Below, in pieces: positions 5,902 to 14,778 of a stretch of 16,952 bases of DNA. Every line of letters starts with the position of its first letter. Positions within the stretch are counted from its first letter, which is position 1. Under the pieces are notes generated by a model that was not told where the DNA came from, searched no databases, and saw only the letters and a program-made list of their open reading frames with translations. Source of the stretch: an uncultured Flavobacteriaceae bacterium (GTDB taxonomy: Bacteria > Bacteroidota > Bacteroidia > Flavobacteriales > Flavobacteriaceae); the NCBI GenBank assembly GCA_938018045.1, contig CALIIP010000186.1, forward strand, positions 1-16,952, in the 5' to 3' direction. Position numbers and translations under genes: made by a program.

Positions 5902-8103
5902 ATGGATAACAATAGTGGAGATATAAGCAAATGTCCTTATATGAATGGAGGACAAAAACAAAGTGCTGGAGGTGGAACATCAAACAAAGAATGGTGGCCA
6001 AATCAGTTGAAGTTAAATATACTTCGTCAAAATTCATCAAAATCTGATCCTATGAATCCAGATTTTGATTATACAAAAGCATTTAAATCACTTGACTTAA
6101 AAGCTTTAAAAGAAGACTTATATAAATTAATGACAGACTCACAAGATTGGTGGCCAGCAGATTATGGTCATTATGGTGGTTTATTTGTTAGAATGGCTTG
6201 GCATAGTGCTGGTACATATAGAATTCAAGATGGTCGTGGTGGCGCAGGTTCAGGATCTCAACGTTTTGCTCCGCTAAACAGTTGGCCAGATAATGGAAAC
6301 TTAGACAAGGCACGTTTACTATTGTGGCCTATCAAACAAAAGTATGGTCAGAAAATTTCTTGGGCAGATTTAATGATTCTTGCAGGAAATTGTGCAATTG
6401 AATCAATGGGATTAGAAACTTTTGGTTTTGGTGGTGGAAGAGCAGATGTTTGGGAGCCAGAGCAAGATATTTATTGGGGAGCAGAAACAGAATGGCTTGG
6501 AGATAAAAGATATACTGGAGATAGAGATTTAGAAAATCCTCTTGGAGCTGTTCAAATGGGATTGATTTATGTGAATCCTGAAGGACCAAACGGAGTTCCA
6601 GATCCATTAAAATCGGCAATAGATATTCGTGAAACTTTTGCTCGTATGGCTATGAATGATGAAGAGACTGTTGCTTTGGTTGCAGGTGGACATACTTTTG
6701 GAAAAGCACATGGCGCAGCAGATCCAGACAAATATGTTGGAAGGGAACCTGAAGGAGCATCTATAGAAGAACAAGGTAAAGGTTGGAAAAATACTTTTGG
6801 AACTGGAAAAGGAGATGATACAATTACTAGTGGTATTGAAGGTGCTTGGACACCAAATCCAGATAAATGGGATCACGATTATTTCAGAGTTTTATTAGAT
6901 TATGATTGGGAATTAACAAAGAGTCCTGCTGGAGCAAATCAATGGAAACCAACTGCTGCATCTAATGCAGATATGGCACCTTCTGCTCATGACGCATCAA
7001 AAAAGAAAGACTTGATGATGACAACTGCAGATATGGCTTTGAAAATGTTTCCAGATTATTTAGCAATTTCAAAACGTTTTAGAGATAATCATGCCGAGTT
7101 TGAAGATGCATTCGCAAGAGCATGGTTCAAATTAACGCATAGAGATATGGGACCAAAATCTTTATATTTAGGTTCAGAAGTTCCTAAAGAAGAATTGATT
7201 TGGCAAGATCCTATTCCTACGGCTGATTATGATTTAATTACGGATGCAGATACAACTGCATTGAAAAATAGAATTTTAAATTCTGGATTATCAATCTCAC
7301 AATTAGTTTCGACTGCTTGGGCTTCTGCGTCAACATTTAGAGGCTCTGACAAACGTGGAGGAGCAAATGGAGGTCGTATACGTCTTGCACCTCAAAAAGA
7401 TTGGAGTATCAACAATCCTGCTGAATTGTCTAAAATCATCGGTATTTTAGAAGGAATTCAAAAAGAGTTTAACAACGGAAACAAACAAGTTTCTATTGCT
7501 GATTTGATTGTTTTAGGAGGTTCTGCTGCTATTGAACAAGCTGCTAAAAATACTGGAATGAATGTTTCAGTTCCATTTAATTCAGGAAGAACAGATGCTA
7601 CACAAGACCAAACAGATGTAGAATCATTTGAAGCATTGAGACCATCTGCAGATGGATTTAGAAATTACATTCATGCACGTCATACTTCTACAGCTGAAGA
7701 ATTGCTAGTTGATAGAGCACAATTGTTAACATTAACTGCTCCAGAAATGACAGTTTTAGTTGGTGGTTTACGTGTGTTAAATACAAATTTCGACAAGTCA
7801 AATCATGGTGTATTTACCAAAGAGTCTGACAAACTAACCAATGACTTCTTTGTAAATCTTTTAGATTTAGGAACAACTTGGGAAGCGACATCTGATGATG
7901 ATAAAGTATTTGAAGGAAGAAATCGTAAAACTGGTGAATTGAAATTTACTGGAACACGAGCAGATTTAATTTTTGGTTCAAACTCTGAATTAAGAGCAAT
8001 TTCTGAAGTGTATGGTTCGCAAGATTCTAAACAAAAATTTGTGACTGATTTTGTTGCGGCTTGGACAAAAGTGATGAATTTAGATCGTTTTGATTTGGCA
8101 TAA
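5902..8103 (+). CDS. katG: Bifunctional catalase-peroxidase
   Basis: This 733-residue haem enzyme breaks down hydrogen peroxide and oxidises peroxidase substrates in the cytosol. The active N-terminal domain has distal-pocket RMAWH (Arg97, Trp100, His101), the proximal haem ligand His264 in AGGHTFGKAH, and Tyr223 (IYVNPEGPNG) and Met249 (FARMAMNDEE), which with Trp100 form the Met-Tyr-Trp crosslink needed for catalase activity. The C-terminal half (about 430-733) is the haem-free repeat, including SQLVSTAWASASTFRGSDKRGGA in place of the active-site helix. No signal peptide is seen, length is normal, and the gene looks intact. The ATG at 5902 is supported by the usual CPYMNGG N-terminus. It has its own promoter candidate and a strong terminator, so it is probably monocistronic. 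Tpx, a second peroxide-removing enzyme, follows. Confidence 0.99.
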   Translation: MDNNSGDISKCPYMNGGQKQSAGGGTSNKEWWPNQLKLNILRQNSSKSDPMNPDFDYTKAFKSLDLKALKEDLYKLMTDSQDWWPADYGHYGGLFVRMAWHSAGTYRIQDGRGGAGSGSQRFAPLNSWPDNGNLDKARLLLWPIKQKYGQKISWADLMILAGNCAIESMGLETFGFGGGRADVWEPEQDIYWGAETEWLGDKRYTGDRDLENPLGAVQMGLIYVNPEGPNGVPDPLKSAIDIRETFARMAMNDEETVALVAGGHTFGKAHGAADPDKYVGREPEGASIEEQGKGWKNTFGTGKGDDTITSGIEGAWTPNPDKWDHDYFRVLLDYDWELTKSPAGANQWKPTAASNADMAPSAHDASKKKDLMMTTADMALKMFPDYLAISKRFRDNHAEFEDAFARAWFKLTHRDMGPKSLYLGSEVPKEELIWQDPIPTADYDLITDADTTALKNRILNSGLSISQLVSTAWASASTFRGSDKRGGANGGRIRLAPQKDWSINNPAELSKIIGILEGIQKEFNNGNKQVSIADLIVLGGSAAIEQAAKNTGMNVSVPFNSGRTDATQDQTDVESFEALRPSADGFRNYIHARHTSTAEELLVDRAQLLTLTAPEMTVLVGGLRVLNTNFDKSNHGVFTKESDKLTNDFFVNLLDLGTTWEATSDDDKVFEGRNRKTGELKFTGTRADLIFGSNSELRAISEVYGSQDSKQKFVTDFVAAWTKVMNLDRFDLA

Positions 8104-8136
8104 ATAAATGTTACAAACACTGTTAACAAATTACTT

Positions 8137-8166
8137 AAAAACTCTCGAATTTCTTCGAGAGTTTTT
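8137..8166 (+). terminator. Rho-independent terminator after katG
   Basis: A perfect 13-bp stem, AAAAACTCTCGAA (8137-8149) with TTCGAGAGTTTTT (8154-8166) and a TTTC loop, is followed by more T-rich sequence (CTTTTTA). It lies 33 bases after the katG stop and upstream of the tpx promoter, separating the two transcripts. Confidence 0.88.
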
Positions 8167-8177
8167 CTTTTTATCCT

Positions 8178-8185
8178 TATTTTTG
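8178..8185 (+). promoter_or_regulatory. -7 promoter box of tpx operon
   Basis: TATTTTTG matches TAnnTTTG and would start RNA about 20 bases before the tpx ATG. The region about 19 bases upstream is the katG terminator, and no TTTG -33 element is visible in it. Confidence 0.45.
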
Positions 8186-8209
8186 ATACTATAACAAATA
8201 AATAAAATT

Positions 8210-8710
8210 ATGGCTACAATAACACTCCAAGGAAACAAATTTCATACAAACGGAAACCTACCAACAGTTGGATCAAAAGCAAAAGACTTTACGCTAGTTG
8301 CAGGTGACTTATCAAAAAAATCTTTAAACGATTTTAAAGGTTCGAAAGTAATTCTTAATATTTTTCCAAGTGTAGACACAGGGACATGTGCAACATCTGT
8401 TAGAACATTTAATAAAACCGCATCAGATTTAGAGAATACAAAAGTAGTTTGTATTTCACGTGATTTACCATTTGCTCAAGGGCGTTTTTGTGGTGCAGAA
8501 GGAATAGAAAATGTAGTGATGCTTTCTGATTTTATTTCAGGTGATTTTGGAAATGATTATGGATTAAATATTATTGATGGACCATTAGAAGGTTTAAATT
8601 CTCGTTGTATCGTAGTAATTGATGAAAAAGGAACAATCACTCATACAGAACAAGTAACAGAAACTGTTGACGAACCAAATTATGAAGCAGCATTGAATGC
8701 ATTAAAATAA
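8210..8710 (+). CDS. tpx: Thiol peroxidase, atypical 2-Cys peroxiredoxin
   Basis: The 166-residue thioredoxin-fold enzyme reduces hydrogen and alkyl peroxides using thioredoxin. The peroxidatic cysteine is Cys60 in the Tpx signature FPSVDTGTC, followed by ATSVRTFN. The resolving cysteine is Cys94 in GRFCGAEGI, the spacing that gives the intramolecular disulfide of the Tpx subgroup. LSDFISGDFGNDYGL (about 105-119) and the C-terminal EPNYEAALNALK helix also fit. There is no export signal, although E. coli Tpx was once called periplasmic. It is the first gene of a tight run: the dgkA ATG directly follows its stop codon. It is separated from katG by a terminator and probably has its own promoter. 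Confidence 0.98.
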   Translation: MATITLQGNKFHTNGNLPTVGSKAKDFTLVAGDLSKKSLNDFKGSKVILNIFPSVDTGTCATSVRTFNKTASDLENTKVVCISRDLPFAQGRFCGAEGIENVVMLSDFISGDFGNDYGLNIIDGPLEGLNSRCIVVIDEKGTITHTEQVTETVDEPNYEAALNALK

Positions 8711-9082
8711 ATGATAAAACCAACTGACAATTTTATCGTTGGAAGAATAAAGAGCTTCAAATATGCTGCAAAAGGCGGATGGATACTTTTAACAACTGAA
8801 CACAGTGTAATTGTACAAGCAATTATTGGTGTTATAATGACGGTAGTTGGTTTTATAATTCAGTTAAGTACAACTGAATGGATGTTTCAGACAATCGCAA
8901 TAGCAATAGTTTTAATTGCTGAAGCAGCAAATACTGCTATTGAATATTTGTGTGATTTTATACATCCAGATTATCATAAAAAAATAGGTTCTATAAAAGA
9001 TATTGCTGCAGGAATTCCATTTTTTGCCGCAATATTTGCAGTGATTATAGGTTTAATTATATATGTTCCAAAATTTACATAA
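8711..9082 (+). CDS. dgkA: DgkA-family lipid kinase (diacylglycerol or undecaprenol kinase)
   Basis: The 123-residue integral membrane kinase has three hydrophobic helices (about 33-52, 57-75, 98-119) and the family signature AEAANTAIEYLCD. Glu71, Asn74, Glu78 and Asp82 align with catalytic Glu69, Asn72, Glu76 and Asp80 of E. coli DgkA, and Glu30 with Glu28. HPDYHKKIGSIKDIAAG (91-107) is the conserved loop. The E. coli enzyme phosphorylates diacylglycerol, while Gram-positive relatives act on undecaprenol; which applies here cannot be told from sequence. Either role recycles envelope lipids. Its ATG follows the tpx stop with no gap, so the two are almost certainly cotranscribed. Confidence 0.95.
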   Translation: MIKPTDNFIVGRIKSFKYAAKGGWILLTTEHSVIVQAIIGVIMTVVGFIIQLSTTEWMFQTIAIAIVLIAEAANTAIEYLCDFIHPDYHKKIGSIKDIAAGIPFFAAIFAVIIGLIIYVPKFT

Positions 9083-9109
9083 CTAACAAGTAAACAAACT
9101 TTATATTAA

Positions 9110-9117
9110 TATTTTTG
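9110..9117 (+). promoter_or_regulatory. Possible -7 box before ftsK
   Basis: TATTTTTG matches TAnnTTTG and lies 17 bases before the ftsK ATG, in the largest gap (52 bases) of the tpx-to-lipoprotein run. No convincing -33 element is seen, so this may be a weak internal promoter or chance in T-rich DNA. Confidence 0.35.
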
Positions 9118-9134
9118 TAAGAATAAACTACTAA

Positions 9135-11534
9135 ATGGCAAAGAAGAAAAAGACTCTAATTAAGGAAGTGAAAACTCCACGTTTTCAAGGCGTTAAATCG
9201 TTTTTTAAGAACAGGCAAACACAAACTGTACTTGGTTTTTTCTTGACTATTTTTTCTATTTTCCTTTTAGTAGCATTTATATCTTTTCTGTTTAGTTGGA
9301 AAGCAGATCAAAGTGAATTATCAGAATTTACAAATAGAAGTTCATCTGTAAAAAATTTACTTGGTAAAATTGGTCACTCGCTAAGTAATGTATTTATTTT
9401 TAAAGGATTTGGAGTTTCAGCCTTTATTATTCCGATACTCTTATTTATGAGTGGAATGTATACACTTTTTCAAATACCGCTCAGTAAAATGAAAAAGCCA
9501 TGGTTTTGGGGACTTCTAGGAATGGTCTGGTTTGCAATGCTCTTCGGTTTTTTTGCCATAAAAAACTCTCTTTTATCAGGAATTGTAGGTTTTGAATTAA
9601 ACGATTATTTACAGCAATTTCTTGGAAGAACTGGTATAGCACTAGTTTTACTATTCTCACTCCTCACCTATTTAGCAGTCAGGTTTAAATTAAATGCGCA
9701 TCATATTTCGTCACTATTTAAAAAGAAAGAAAAATCAATTAGTGATAATTCAGCAATTGATATTATTGAAGAAACCGTTACTCAAGAAAATACAACTTTG
9801 GATACTACAAGTGAAACAAAATCTGAATTTGAAATGTCTGTTGAAGATTTAAAACCTACCATAAGTAATTACATGGGTAAAAAGGATAAAAAATCTAAAG
9901 AAAAAGAAGATGTAACGTTAGATATTGAACTTAAAAAACCTGAAAAAGAAGTTGAAATTGCAATAGAAAAAATAGTTGAAGAGAAAACTGTTGAAGAAAA
10001 TTTATCTGACAAACTTGTCAAAGATTTTGGCGAATTTGATCCAACATTAGATCTAGGAAATTATAAGTTTCCAACACTGAATTTATTGAGAGAATTCAAT
10101 GAAAGTATTTCTATAAATCAAGAAGAACTTGAAATAAATAAGAATAAAATTGTTGAAACACTTAACAATTATAAAATAGGTATTTCTAAAATTAAAGCAA
10201 CAGTTGGACCGACTGTGACGTTGTATGAAATCGTTCCTGACGCAGGTGTTCGAATATCAAAAATTAAAAATCTTGAAGATGATATTGCATTGTCTTTAGC
10301 AGCATTAGGAATTCGTATTATTGCACCAATTCCAGGAAGAGGAACAATTGGTATTGAAGTTCCAAATGAAAAAGCAACGATGGTTTCTATGAAATCTATG
10401 ATTGCATCTAGTAAATTTCAAGAATCGGAAATGGAATTACCAATTGCTTTTGGTAAAACAATTTCTAACGAAAGTTTTGTTGTTGATTTAGCAAAAATGC
10501 CGCATTTACTGATGGCTGGAGCAACAGGGCAAGGTAAATCTGTTGGTTTGAATGTTGTCTTGACTTCGCTTCTATACAAGAAACATCCTGCAGAAGTTAA
10601 GTTTGTTTTGGTTGACCCTAAAAAAGTTGAACTAACATTATTCAACAAAATTGAACGTCATTATTTAGCAAAACTTCCAGATTCTGAAGATGCAATTATT
10701 ACTGATACTACCAAAGTTGTTCACACATTAAATTCTTTATGCATTGAAATGGATAATCGTTACGACTTGCTAAAAGATGCAATGGTTAGGAATATCAAAG
10801 AATACAATGTTAAGTTTAAATCACGAAAATTAAATCCTGAAAACGGACATAAATTTTTACCATATATAGTTTTAGTTATTGATGAGTTTGCAGATTTAAT
10901 TATGACTGCAGGAAAAGAAGTAGAAACTCCTATTGCACGTTTAGCACAATTAGCACGTGCTATTGGAATTCATTTGATCGTAGCAACGCAAAGACCATCT
11001 GTAAATGTAATTACAGGTATTATTAAGGCAAACTTTCCTGCAAGAGTTGCATTTAGAGTTACATCAAAAATAGATTCAAGAACTATACTTGATGGCGGAG
11101 GCGCAGACCAACTTATAGGTAAAGGAGATATGCTATTTACCAACGGAAATGAAATGGTACGTATACAATGTGCATTTGTTGATACTCCAGAAATTGAAAA
11201 AATCACTGACTTTATTGGCTCTCAAAGAGCATATCCAGATGCTCATTTATTACCAGAATATACAGGTGAAGAAAGTGGCACAAGTCTTGATATAGATATA
11301 AACGATAGAGATACATTGTTTAGAGATGCTGCTTTGGTTATTGTGAATGCACAACAAGGCTCAGCCTCTTTATTACAGCGAAAATTGAAACTAGGATATA
11401 ACAGAGCAGGAAGAATTATCGATCAATTAGAAGCAGCAGGAATTGTTGGACATTTTGAAGGTAGTAAGGCTCGACAAGTTCATGTGCCAGATGAAATGGC
11501 TCTGAATCAGTTGTTAGAAAACGAAAAAAAATAA
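9135..11534 (+). CDS. ftsK: DNA translocase FtsK/SpoIIIE family
   Basis: The 799-residue septal motor pumps chromosome ends apart and promotes dimer resolution at division. Four hydrophobic helices (about 28-50, 90-112, 121-140, 163-182) anchor it in the inner membrane. A Lys/Glu-rich linker of roughly 130 residues follows, much shorter than that of E. coli FtsK. The alpha domain contains ATVGPTVTLYEI. The RecA-like motor has Walker A GATGQGKS (462-469, Lys468), Walker B VLVIDEFAD (about 579-587) and RPSVNVITGIIKANFPARVAFRV. The C-terminal winged-helix gamma domain (about 725-790, ASLLQRKLKLGYNRAGRIIDQLE) would read polar guide sequences. The gene looks complete. It is 52 bases after dgkA and 19 bases before lolA. 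Confidence 0.98.
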   Translation: MAKKKKTLIKEVKTPRFQGVKSFFKNRQTQTVLGFFLTIFSIFLLVAFISFLFSWKADQSELSEFTNRSSSVKNLLGKIGHSLSNVFIFKGFGVSAFIIPILLFMSGMYTLFQIPLSKMKKPWFWGLLGMVWFAMLFGFFAIKNSLLSGIVGFELNDYLQQFLGRTGIALVLLFSLLTYLAVRFKLNAHHISSLFKKKEKSISDNSAIDIIEETVTQENTTLDTTSETKSEFEMSVEDLKPTISNYMGKKDKKSKEKEDVTLDIELKKPEKEVEIAIEKIVEEKTVEENLSDKLVKDFGEFDPTLDLGNYKFPTLNLLREFNESISINQEELEINKNKIVETLNNYKIGISKIKATVGPTVTLYEIVPDAGVRISKIKNLEDDIALSLAALGIRIIAPIPGRGTIGIEVPNEKATMVSMKSMIASSKFQESEMELPIAFGKTISNESFVVDLAKMPHLLMAGATGQGKSVGLNVVLTSLLYKKHPAEVKFVLVDPKKVELTLFNKIERHYLAKLPDSEDAIITDTTKVVHTLNSLCIEMDNRYDLLKDAMVRNIKEYNVKFKSRKLNPENGHKFLPYIVLVIDEFADLIMTAGKEVETPIARLAQLARAIGIHLIVATQRPSVNVITGIIKANFPARVAFRVTSKIDSRTILDGGGADQLIGKGDMLFTNGNEMVRIQCAFVDTPEIEKITDFIGSQRAYPDAHLLPEYTGEESGTSLDIDINDRDTLFRDAALVIVNAQQGSASLLQRKLKLGYNRAGRIIDQLEAAGIVGHFEGSKARQVHVPDEMALNQLLENEKK

Positions 11535-11553
11535 TATATAAAATAAAATAGTT

Positions 11554-12198
11554 ATGAATAAAAAAGTAACCCTTTTAGTATTCTTATTAATTAGTTCTTT
11601 TGGATTTAGTCAAAATGCAAAAGCATATTTGGATGACGTTGCAAAAAAAGTAAAATCGTACGATAATATTCAAATAGAGTTTGAACACAAACTTGATAAT
11701 TCAGCAGCAAATATCCATAGAGAAAGTCATGGAAATGCAACGCTTAAAGGAGAAATGTATCATTTTGATTTTATGGGCGTTGAACAATTATTTGACGGCG
11801 AAAAAGTATATATGATTATTCCAGAATTTGAAGAAGTAATCATTAAAAAACCAGGAAATACAGAAGATGTAACAACACTTACTCCGTCTAAATTTTTGAC
11901 ATTTTATGAAAAAGGATTTACTTATAAAATGGATATTTTACAAAATGTAAAAGGACGTAAAATTCAATATGTGAAATTAACACCTATAGATAGTGATTCA
12001 GATTTAAAACACATTTTACTTGGTATTGACAATGTAACAAAACACATATATAAAGTTATTGAAACTGGTATAGATGATACACTAACGACTATAACCATAT
12101 CAAAATTCGCTACAAACCAATCTATATCAAATAAGTTATTTACCTTTGACAAATCAAAATTTGAAGATAAAGGATATGACATCACTGAACCAAAATAA
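11554..12198 (+). CDS. lolA: Periplasmic lipoprotein carrier LolA family
   Basis: The 214-residue protein has a clear signal peptide (MNKKVTLLVFLLISSFGFSQ), with cleavage likely after Gln20 or at Ala24, and no lipobox, so it should be soluble in the periplasm. The rest is an alternating beta-strand pattern (GNATLKGEMYHFDFMGVEQLFDGEKVYMIIPE) typical of the half-barrel LolA fold, which carries lipoproteins from LolCDE to the outer membrane. TPSKFLTFYEKGFTYKM (about 110-126) matches the family's middle segment. Sequence conservation in this family is low; assignment rests on fold-like pattern, size, signal peptide and context. It lies between ftsK and an LPS-transport permease, a common location in this group. 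No LolB is expected in Bacteroidota. Confidence 0.88.
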   Translation: MNKKVTLLVFLLISSFGFSQNAKAYLDDVAKKVKSYDNIQIEFEHKLDNSAANIHRESHGNATLKGEMYHFDFMGVEQLFDGEKVYMIIPEFEEVIIKKPGNTEDVTTLTPSKFLTFYEKGFTYKMDILQNVKGRKIQYVKLTPIDSDSDLKHILLGIDNVTKHIYKVIETGIDDTLTTITISKFATNQSISNKLFTFDKSKFEDKGYDITEPK

Positions 12199-12204
12199 AT
12201 CATC

Positions 12205-13641
12205 TTGAAAAAACTCGATATTTATATCATAAAGAGTTTTTTAAAGCCTTTTTTCGCTACTTTTTTCATTATTCTATTTGTGCTTGTAATGCAAGCAGTT
12301 TGGGTAGGATTTGATCAAATTTCTGGTAAAGGTGTTTCTATGAGTTTTATACTTAAATTCATTGGATATTTGGCACTTACAGTTGTTCCAATGGCTATTC
12401 CAATTGGAATTTTACTTTCTTCAATAATGGCACTTGGTGATTTTGCTGAAAACTATGAGTTTGCAGCTATAAAATCAGCTGGAATATCTTTAAAAAGATT
12501 TATTCTACCTATTGCACTACTAACGGTTTTATTAAGTAGTGTTAATTTCTTATTTCTAAATTATGTTTTCCCCCATGCAATGTTAAAGCAGAAAAATATG
12601 TTTAACAATGTCAAAAAGAAACAACCTGCATTAGCATTAGTTCCTGGAACTTTTAATACAGAAATTCCTGGATACATTATCAAATTTGATGAAAAATATG
12701 GTGAAGAAAAAAACTTTTTGAAGAATGTTCAAATTTCAGATTTAAGTGCAAGGCAAGGAAAGATAAAAGTTATTACTGCAGAAAATGCTGAAATTACTAC
12801 AGAAGAAGGTAGCAAGTATATGACGTTTATTCTTAATGATGGTCATTATTATGAAGAGCATATTGAAAATAAAAAACAAGACAAAATAAAAATGCCTGCT
12901 TCAAAAGCTACTTTTGAAAAATATACAATAAATATTGATGTTTCATCTTTTAGCAATGATGGTCTTGAAGATGAAAAAATTGATAATGATCGCCAAATGC
13001 TGAGTTTATCTCAAATAAATACACGATCTGATACAGTTAAACTTAGTTATGATACCTTTCTGAAAAATATTGCATTGCGTAAATATGTTGCTTTTAATGC
13101 AAAAAGTTTACATTCATATCCTGATTCAATTGTAAATCAAAATCTAAAATATCCAATTTTAGATAATTTTGAATTAAAACAAAAAATATCGGTTATTGAA
13201 AATGCTAATCAACTGATTGAGAGACAAATAAAAAACACAAATTCATCGACTCCTCGTTTTAAAAGAGAACGGAAATATTTAAATCAATATGATCATGAAT
13301 TTCATAATCGCCTAGCCTTTTCATTTGCTTGCTTAGTATTATTTTTTATTGGTGCACCATTAGGTTCTATAATTAGAAAAGGTGGTTTTGGGCTACCAAT
13401 GGTTATGGCAATAGTCATTTTTGTAATCTATTTCTTTATTTCATCACTTGGAAAAAATTTAGCAGAAGAAAGTGCAATAACCGCAATTGTTGGTGGATGG
13501 CTATCAACAGCAATATTATTACCTTTCGGGATATTACTCACAAGAAGAGCCGCAAAAGATATGGGTTTATTTAATATTGACACGTTCTTTGAATCTATAA
13601 AAAACCTTTTAAATCGTTCTAAACAAAAAAAATCAACTTAA
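12205..13641 (+). CDS. LptF/LptG-type LPS export permease (YjgP/YjgQ family)
   Basis: The 478-residue inner-membrane protein has three N-terminal helices (about 12-36, 47-75, 98-122), a roughly 240-residue periplasmic domain, and three C-terminal helices (about 370-390, 398-418, 428-450). This is the LptF/LptG layout; with LptB ATPase these extract lipopolysaccharide and pass it to LptC and LptA. The segment ENYEFAAIKSAGISLKR (82-98) is the conserved coupling helix facing LptB, and FIGAPLGSIIRKGGFG opens the second half. Sequence alone does not decide between F and G. The start must be TTG (12205-12207): the frame is the same as lolA, whose stop lies two codons upstream, and the first ATG is inside helix 1. 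ribB begins directly after its stop. Confidence 0.95.
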   Translation: MKKLDIYIIKSFLKPFFATFFIILFVLVMQAVWVGFDQISGKGVSMSFILKFIGYLALTVVPMAIPIGILLSSIMALGDFAENYEFAAIKSAGISLKRFILPIALLTVLLSSVNFLFLNYVFPHAMLKQKNMFNNVKKKQPALALVPGTFNTEIPGYIIKFDEKYGEEKNFLKNVQISDLSARQGKIKVITAENAEITTEEGSKYMTFILNDGHYYEEHIENKKQDKIKMPASKATFEKYTINIDVSSFSNDGLEDEKIDNDRQMLSLSQINTRSDTVKLSYDTFLKNIALRKYVAFNAKSLHSYPDSIVNQNLKYPILDNFELKQKISVIENANQLIERQIKNTNSSTPRFKRERKYLNQYDHEFHNRLAFSFACLVLFFIGAPLGSIIRKGGFGLPMVMAIVIFVIYFFISSLGKNLAEESAITAIVGGWLSTAILLPFGILLTRRAAKDMGLFNIDTFFESIKNLLNRSKQKKST

Positions 13642-14766
13642 ATGGAAGTTATATCAAAAAAAATACAACTTAATACAATTGAAGAAGCAATTGAAGACAT
13701 AAAAAACGGTAAAGTAGTTATTGTTGTTGATGATGAAAATCGTGAAAATGAAGGTGATTTTATTGCTGCTGCAGAAAAAGTAACTCCTGAAATGATAAAC
13801 TTCATGGCAACTCATGGTCGTGGACTTATTTGTGCTCCTATCACAGAAGATAGACGTAATGAATTGGAACTAGAAATGATGGTGCAAAATAATACTGTGA
13901 TGCATCATACACAATTCACCGTTTCGGTCGATTTGATAGGTAATGGTTGTACAACCGGAATATCTGTACATGATAGAGCAAAAACTATTCAAGCGTTGGT
14001 TAATGATGATACAAAAGGGTTTGATTTAGGAAAGCCAGGACATATATTCCCATTAAGAGCAAAAAACGGAGGTGTTTTACGTAGAACTGGTCATACAGAA
14101 GCTGCAGTTGATTTAGCACGATTAGCTGGTTTTAAACCTGCAGGAATATTGGTTGAAATATTAAATGAAGACGGAACAATGGCAAGATTGCCTCAGCTTA
14201 TAAAAGTTGCAAAACAATTTGATTTAAAATTAATATCGATTGAAGATTTAGTTGCATATAGAATGCAGCACGACTCATTGATAGAAAAAATTGAAGATTT
14301 TGATATTGATACACGTTTTGGGAATTATAGACTTAGAGCCTATAAACAAACTAATAATGATCAAATTCACATAGCACTTACAACTGGTTCTTGGAAACCT
14401 ACTGATGAAGTTTTAGTAAAAGTAAATTCTACGCTAATCAATAATACTTTAGGGCTTTTAATGCAAAAATCTGATGATCGCTTTGACCGTATTTTTGAAT
14501 TAATAGATAAAGAAGGTACTGGTGCTGTTGTGTTTATTAACCAAGAAAATAAATCGCAAAACATTTTAAATAATCTAAATTTATTGAAAGGTAATGATTC
14601 AAATTCTAAAGTAGATATGGATAAGAAAGATTATGGTATTGGAGCACAGATACTTCACGATTTAGGGATCTCAAAATTGCGAGTAATCACAAATGCTGAA
14701 AATATTATTAAACGTGTTGGAATGACTGGTTATGGACTTGAAATCACTGAATACATTAACTATTAA
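13642..14766 (+). CDS. ribB: 3,4-dihydroxy-2-butanone-4-phosphate synthase with decayed GTP cyclohydrolase II-like domain
   Basis: The 374-residue cytosolic enzyme makes the four-carbon precursor of riboflavin from ribulose 5-phosphate. The RibB domain (about 8-210) is complete: DDENRENEGDF (30-40, metal and substrate site), HGRGLIC, GISVHDRAKT, GHIFPLRAKNGGVL and RRTGHTEAAVDLARLAG (147-163, His151). The C-terminal domain (about 215-374) has the shape of RibA, with FGNYRLRAY, DYGIGAQILHDLGISKLRVITN and RVGMTGYGLEI. However, the zinc-binding Cys cluster is replaced by NSTLINNTLGLL (262-273), the whole domain lacks cysteine, and the arginine-rich catalytic loop reads INQENKSQNIL. GTP cyclohydrolase II activity is therefore unlikely and a separate ribA is expected elsewhere. 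The ATG follows the lptF/G stop directly. In the RibB domain, TQFTVS differs from the usual TAFTVS. Confidence 0.95.
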   Translation: MEVISKKIQLNTIEEAIEDIKNGKVVIVVDDENRENEGDFIAAAEKVTPEMINFMATHGRGLICAPITEDRRNELELEMMVQNNTVMHHTQFTVSVDLIGNGCTTGISVHDRAKTIQALVNDDTKGFDLGKPGHIFPLRAKNGGVLRRTGHTEAAVDLARLAGFKPAGILVEILNEDGTMARLPQLIKVAKQFDLKLISIEDLVAYRMQHDSLIEKIEDFDIDTRFGNYRLRAYKQTNNDQIHIALTTGSWKPTDEVLVKVNSTLINNTLGLLMQKSDDRFDRIFELIDKEGTGAVVFINQENKSQNILNNLNLLKGNDSNSKVDMDKKDYGIGAQILHDLGISKLRVITNAENIIKRVGMTGYGLEITEYINY

Positions 14767-14778
14767 TTCTAAAAAAAT

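Noticed and set aside
6332..6876. Two minus-strand open frames opposite katG
   Set aside because: They mirror highly conserved KatG active-domain coding sequence; long antisense frames are common there and no start context or motif supports them.
7803..8129. Minus-strand 108-codon frame opposite the 3' end of katG
   Set aside because: It is antisense to the conserved KatG C-terminal domain and shows no independent signal.
13642..14766. Bifunctional RibBA label
   Set aside because: The GTP cyclohydrolase II zinc cysteines and catalytic arginine loop are missing, so only the RibB activity is supported.
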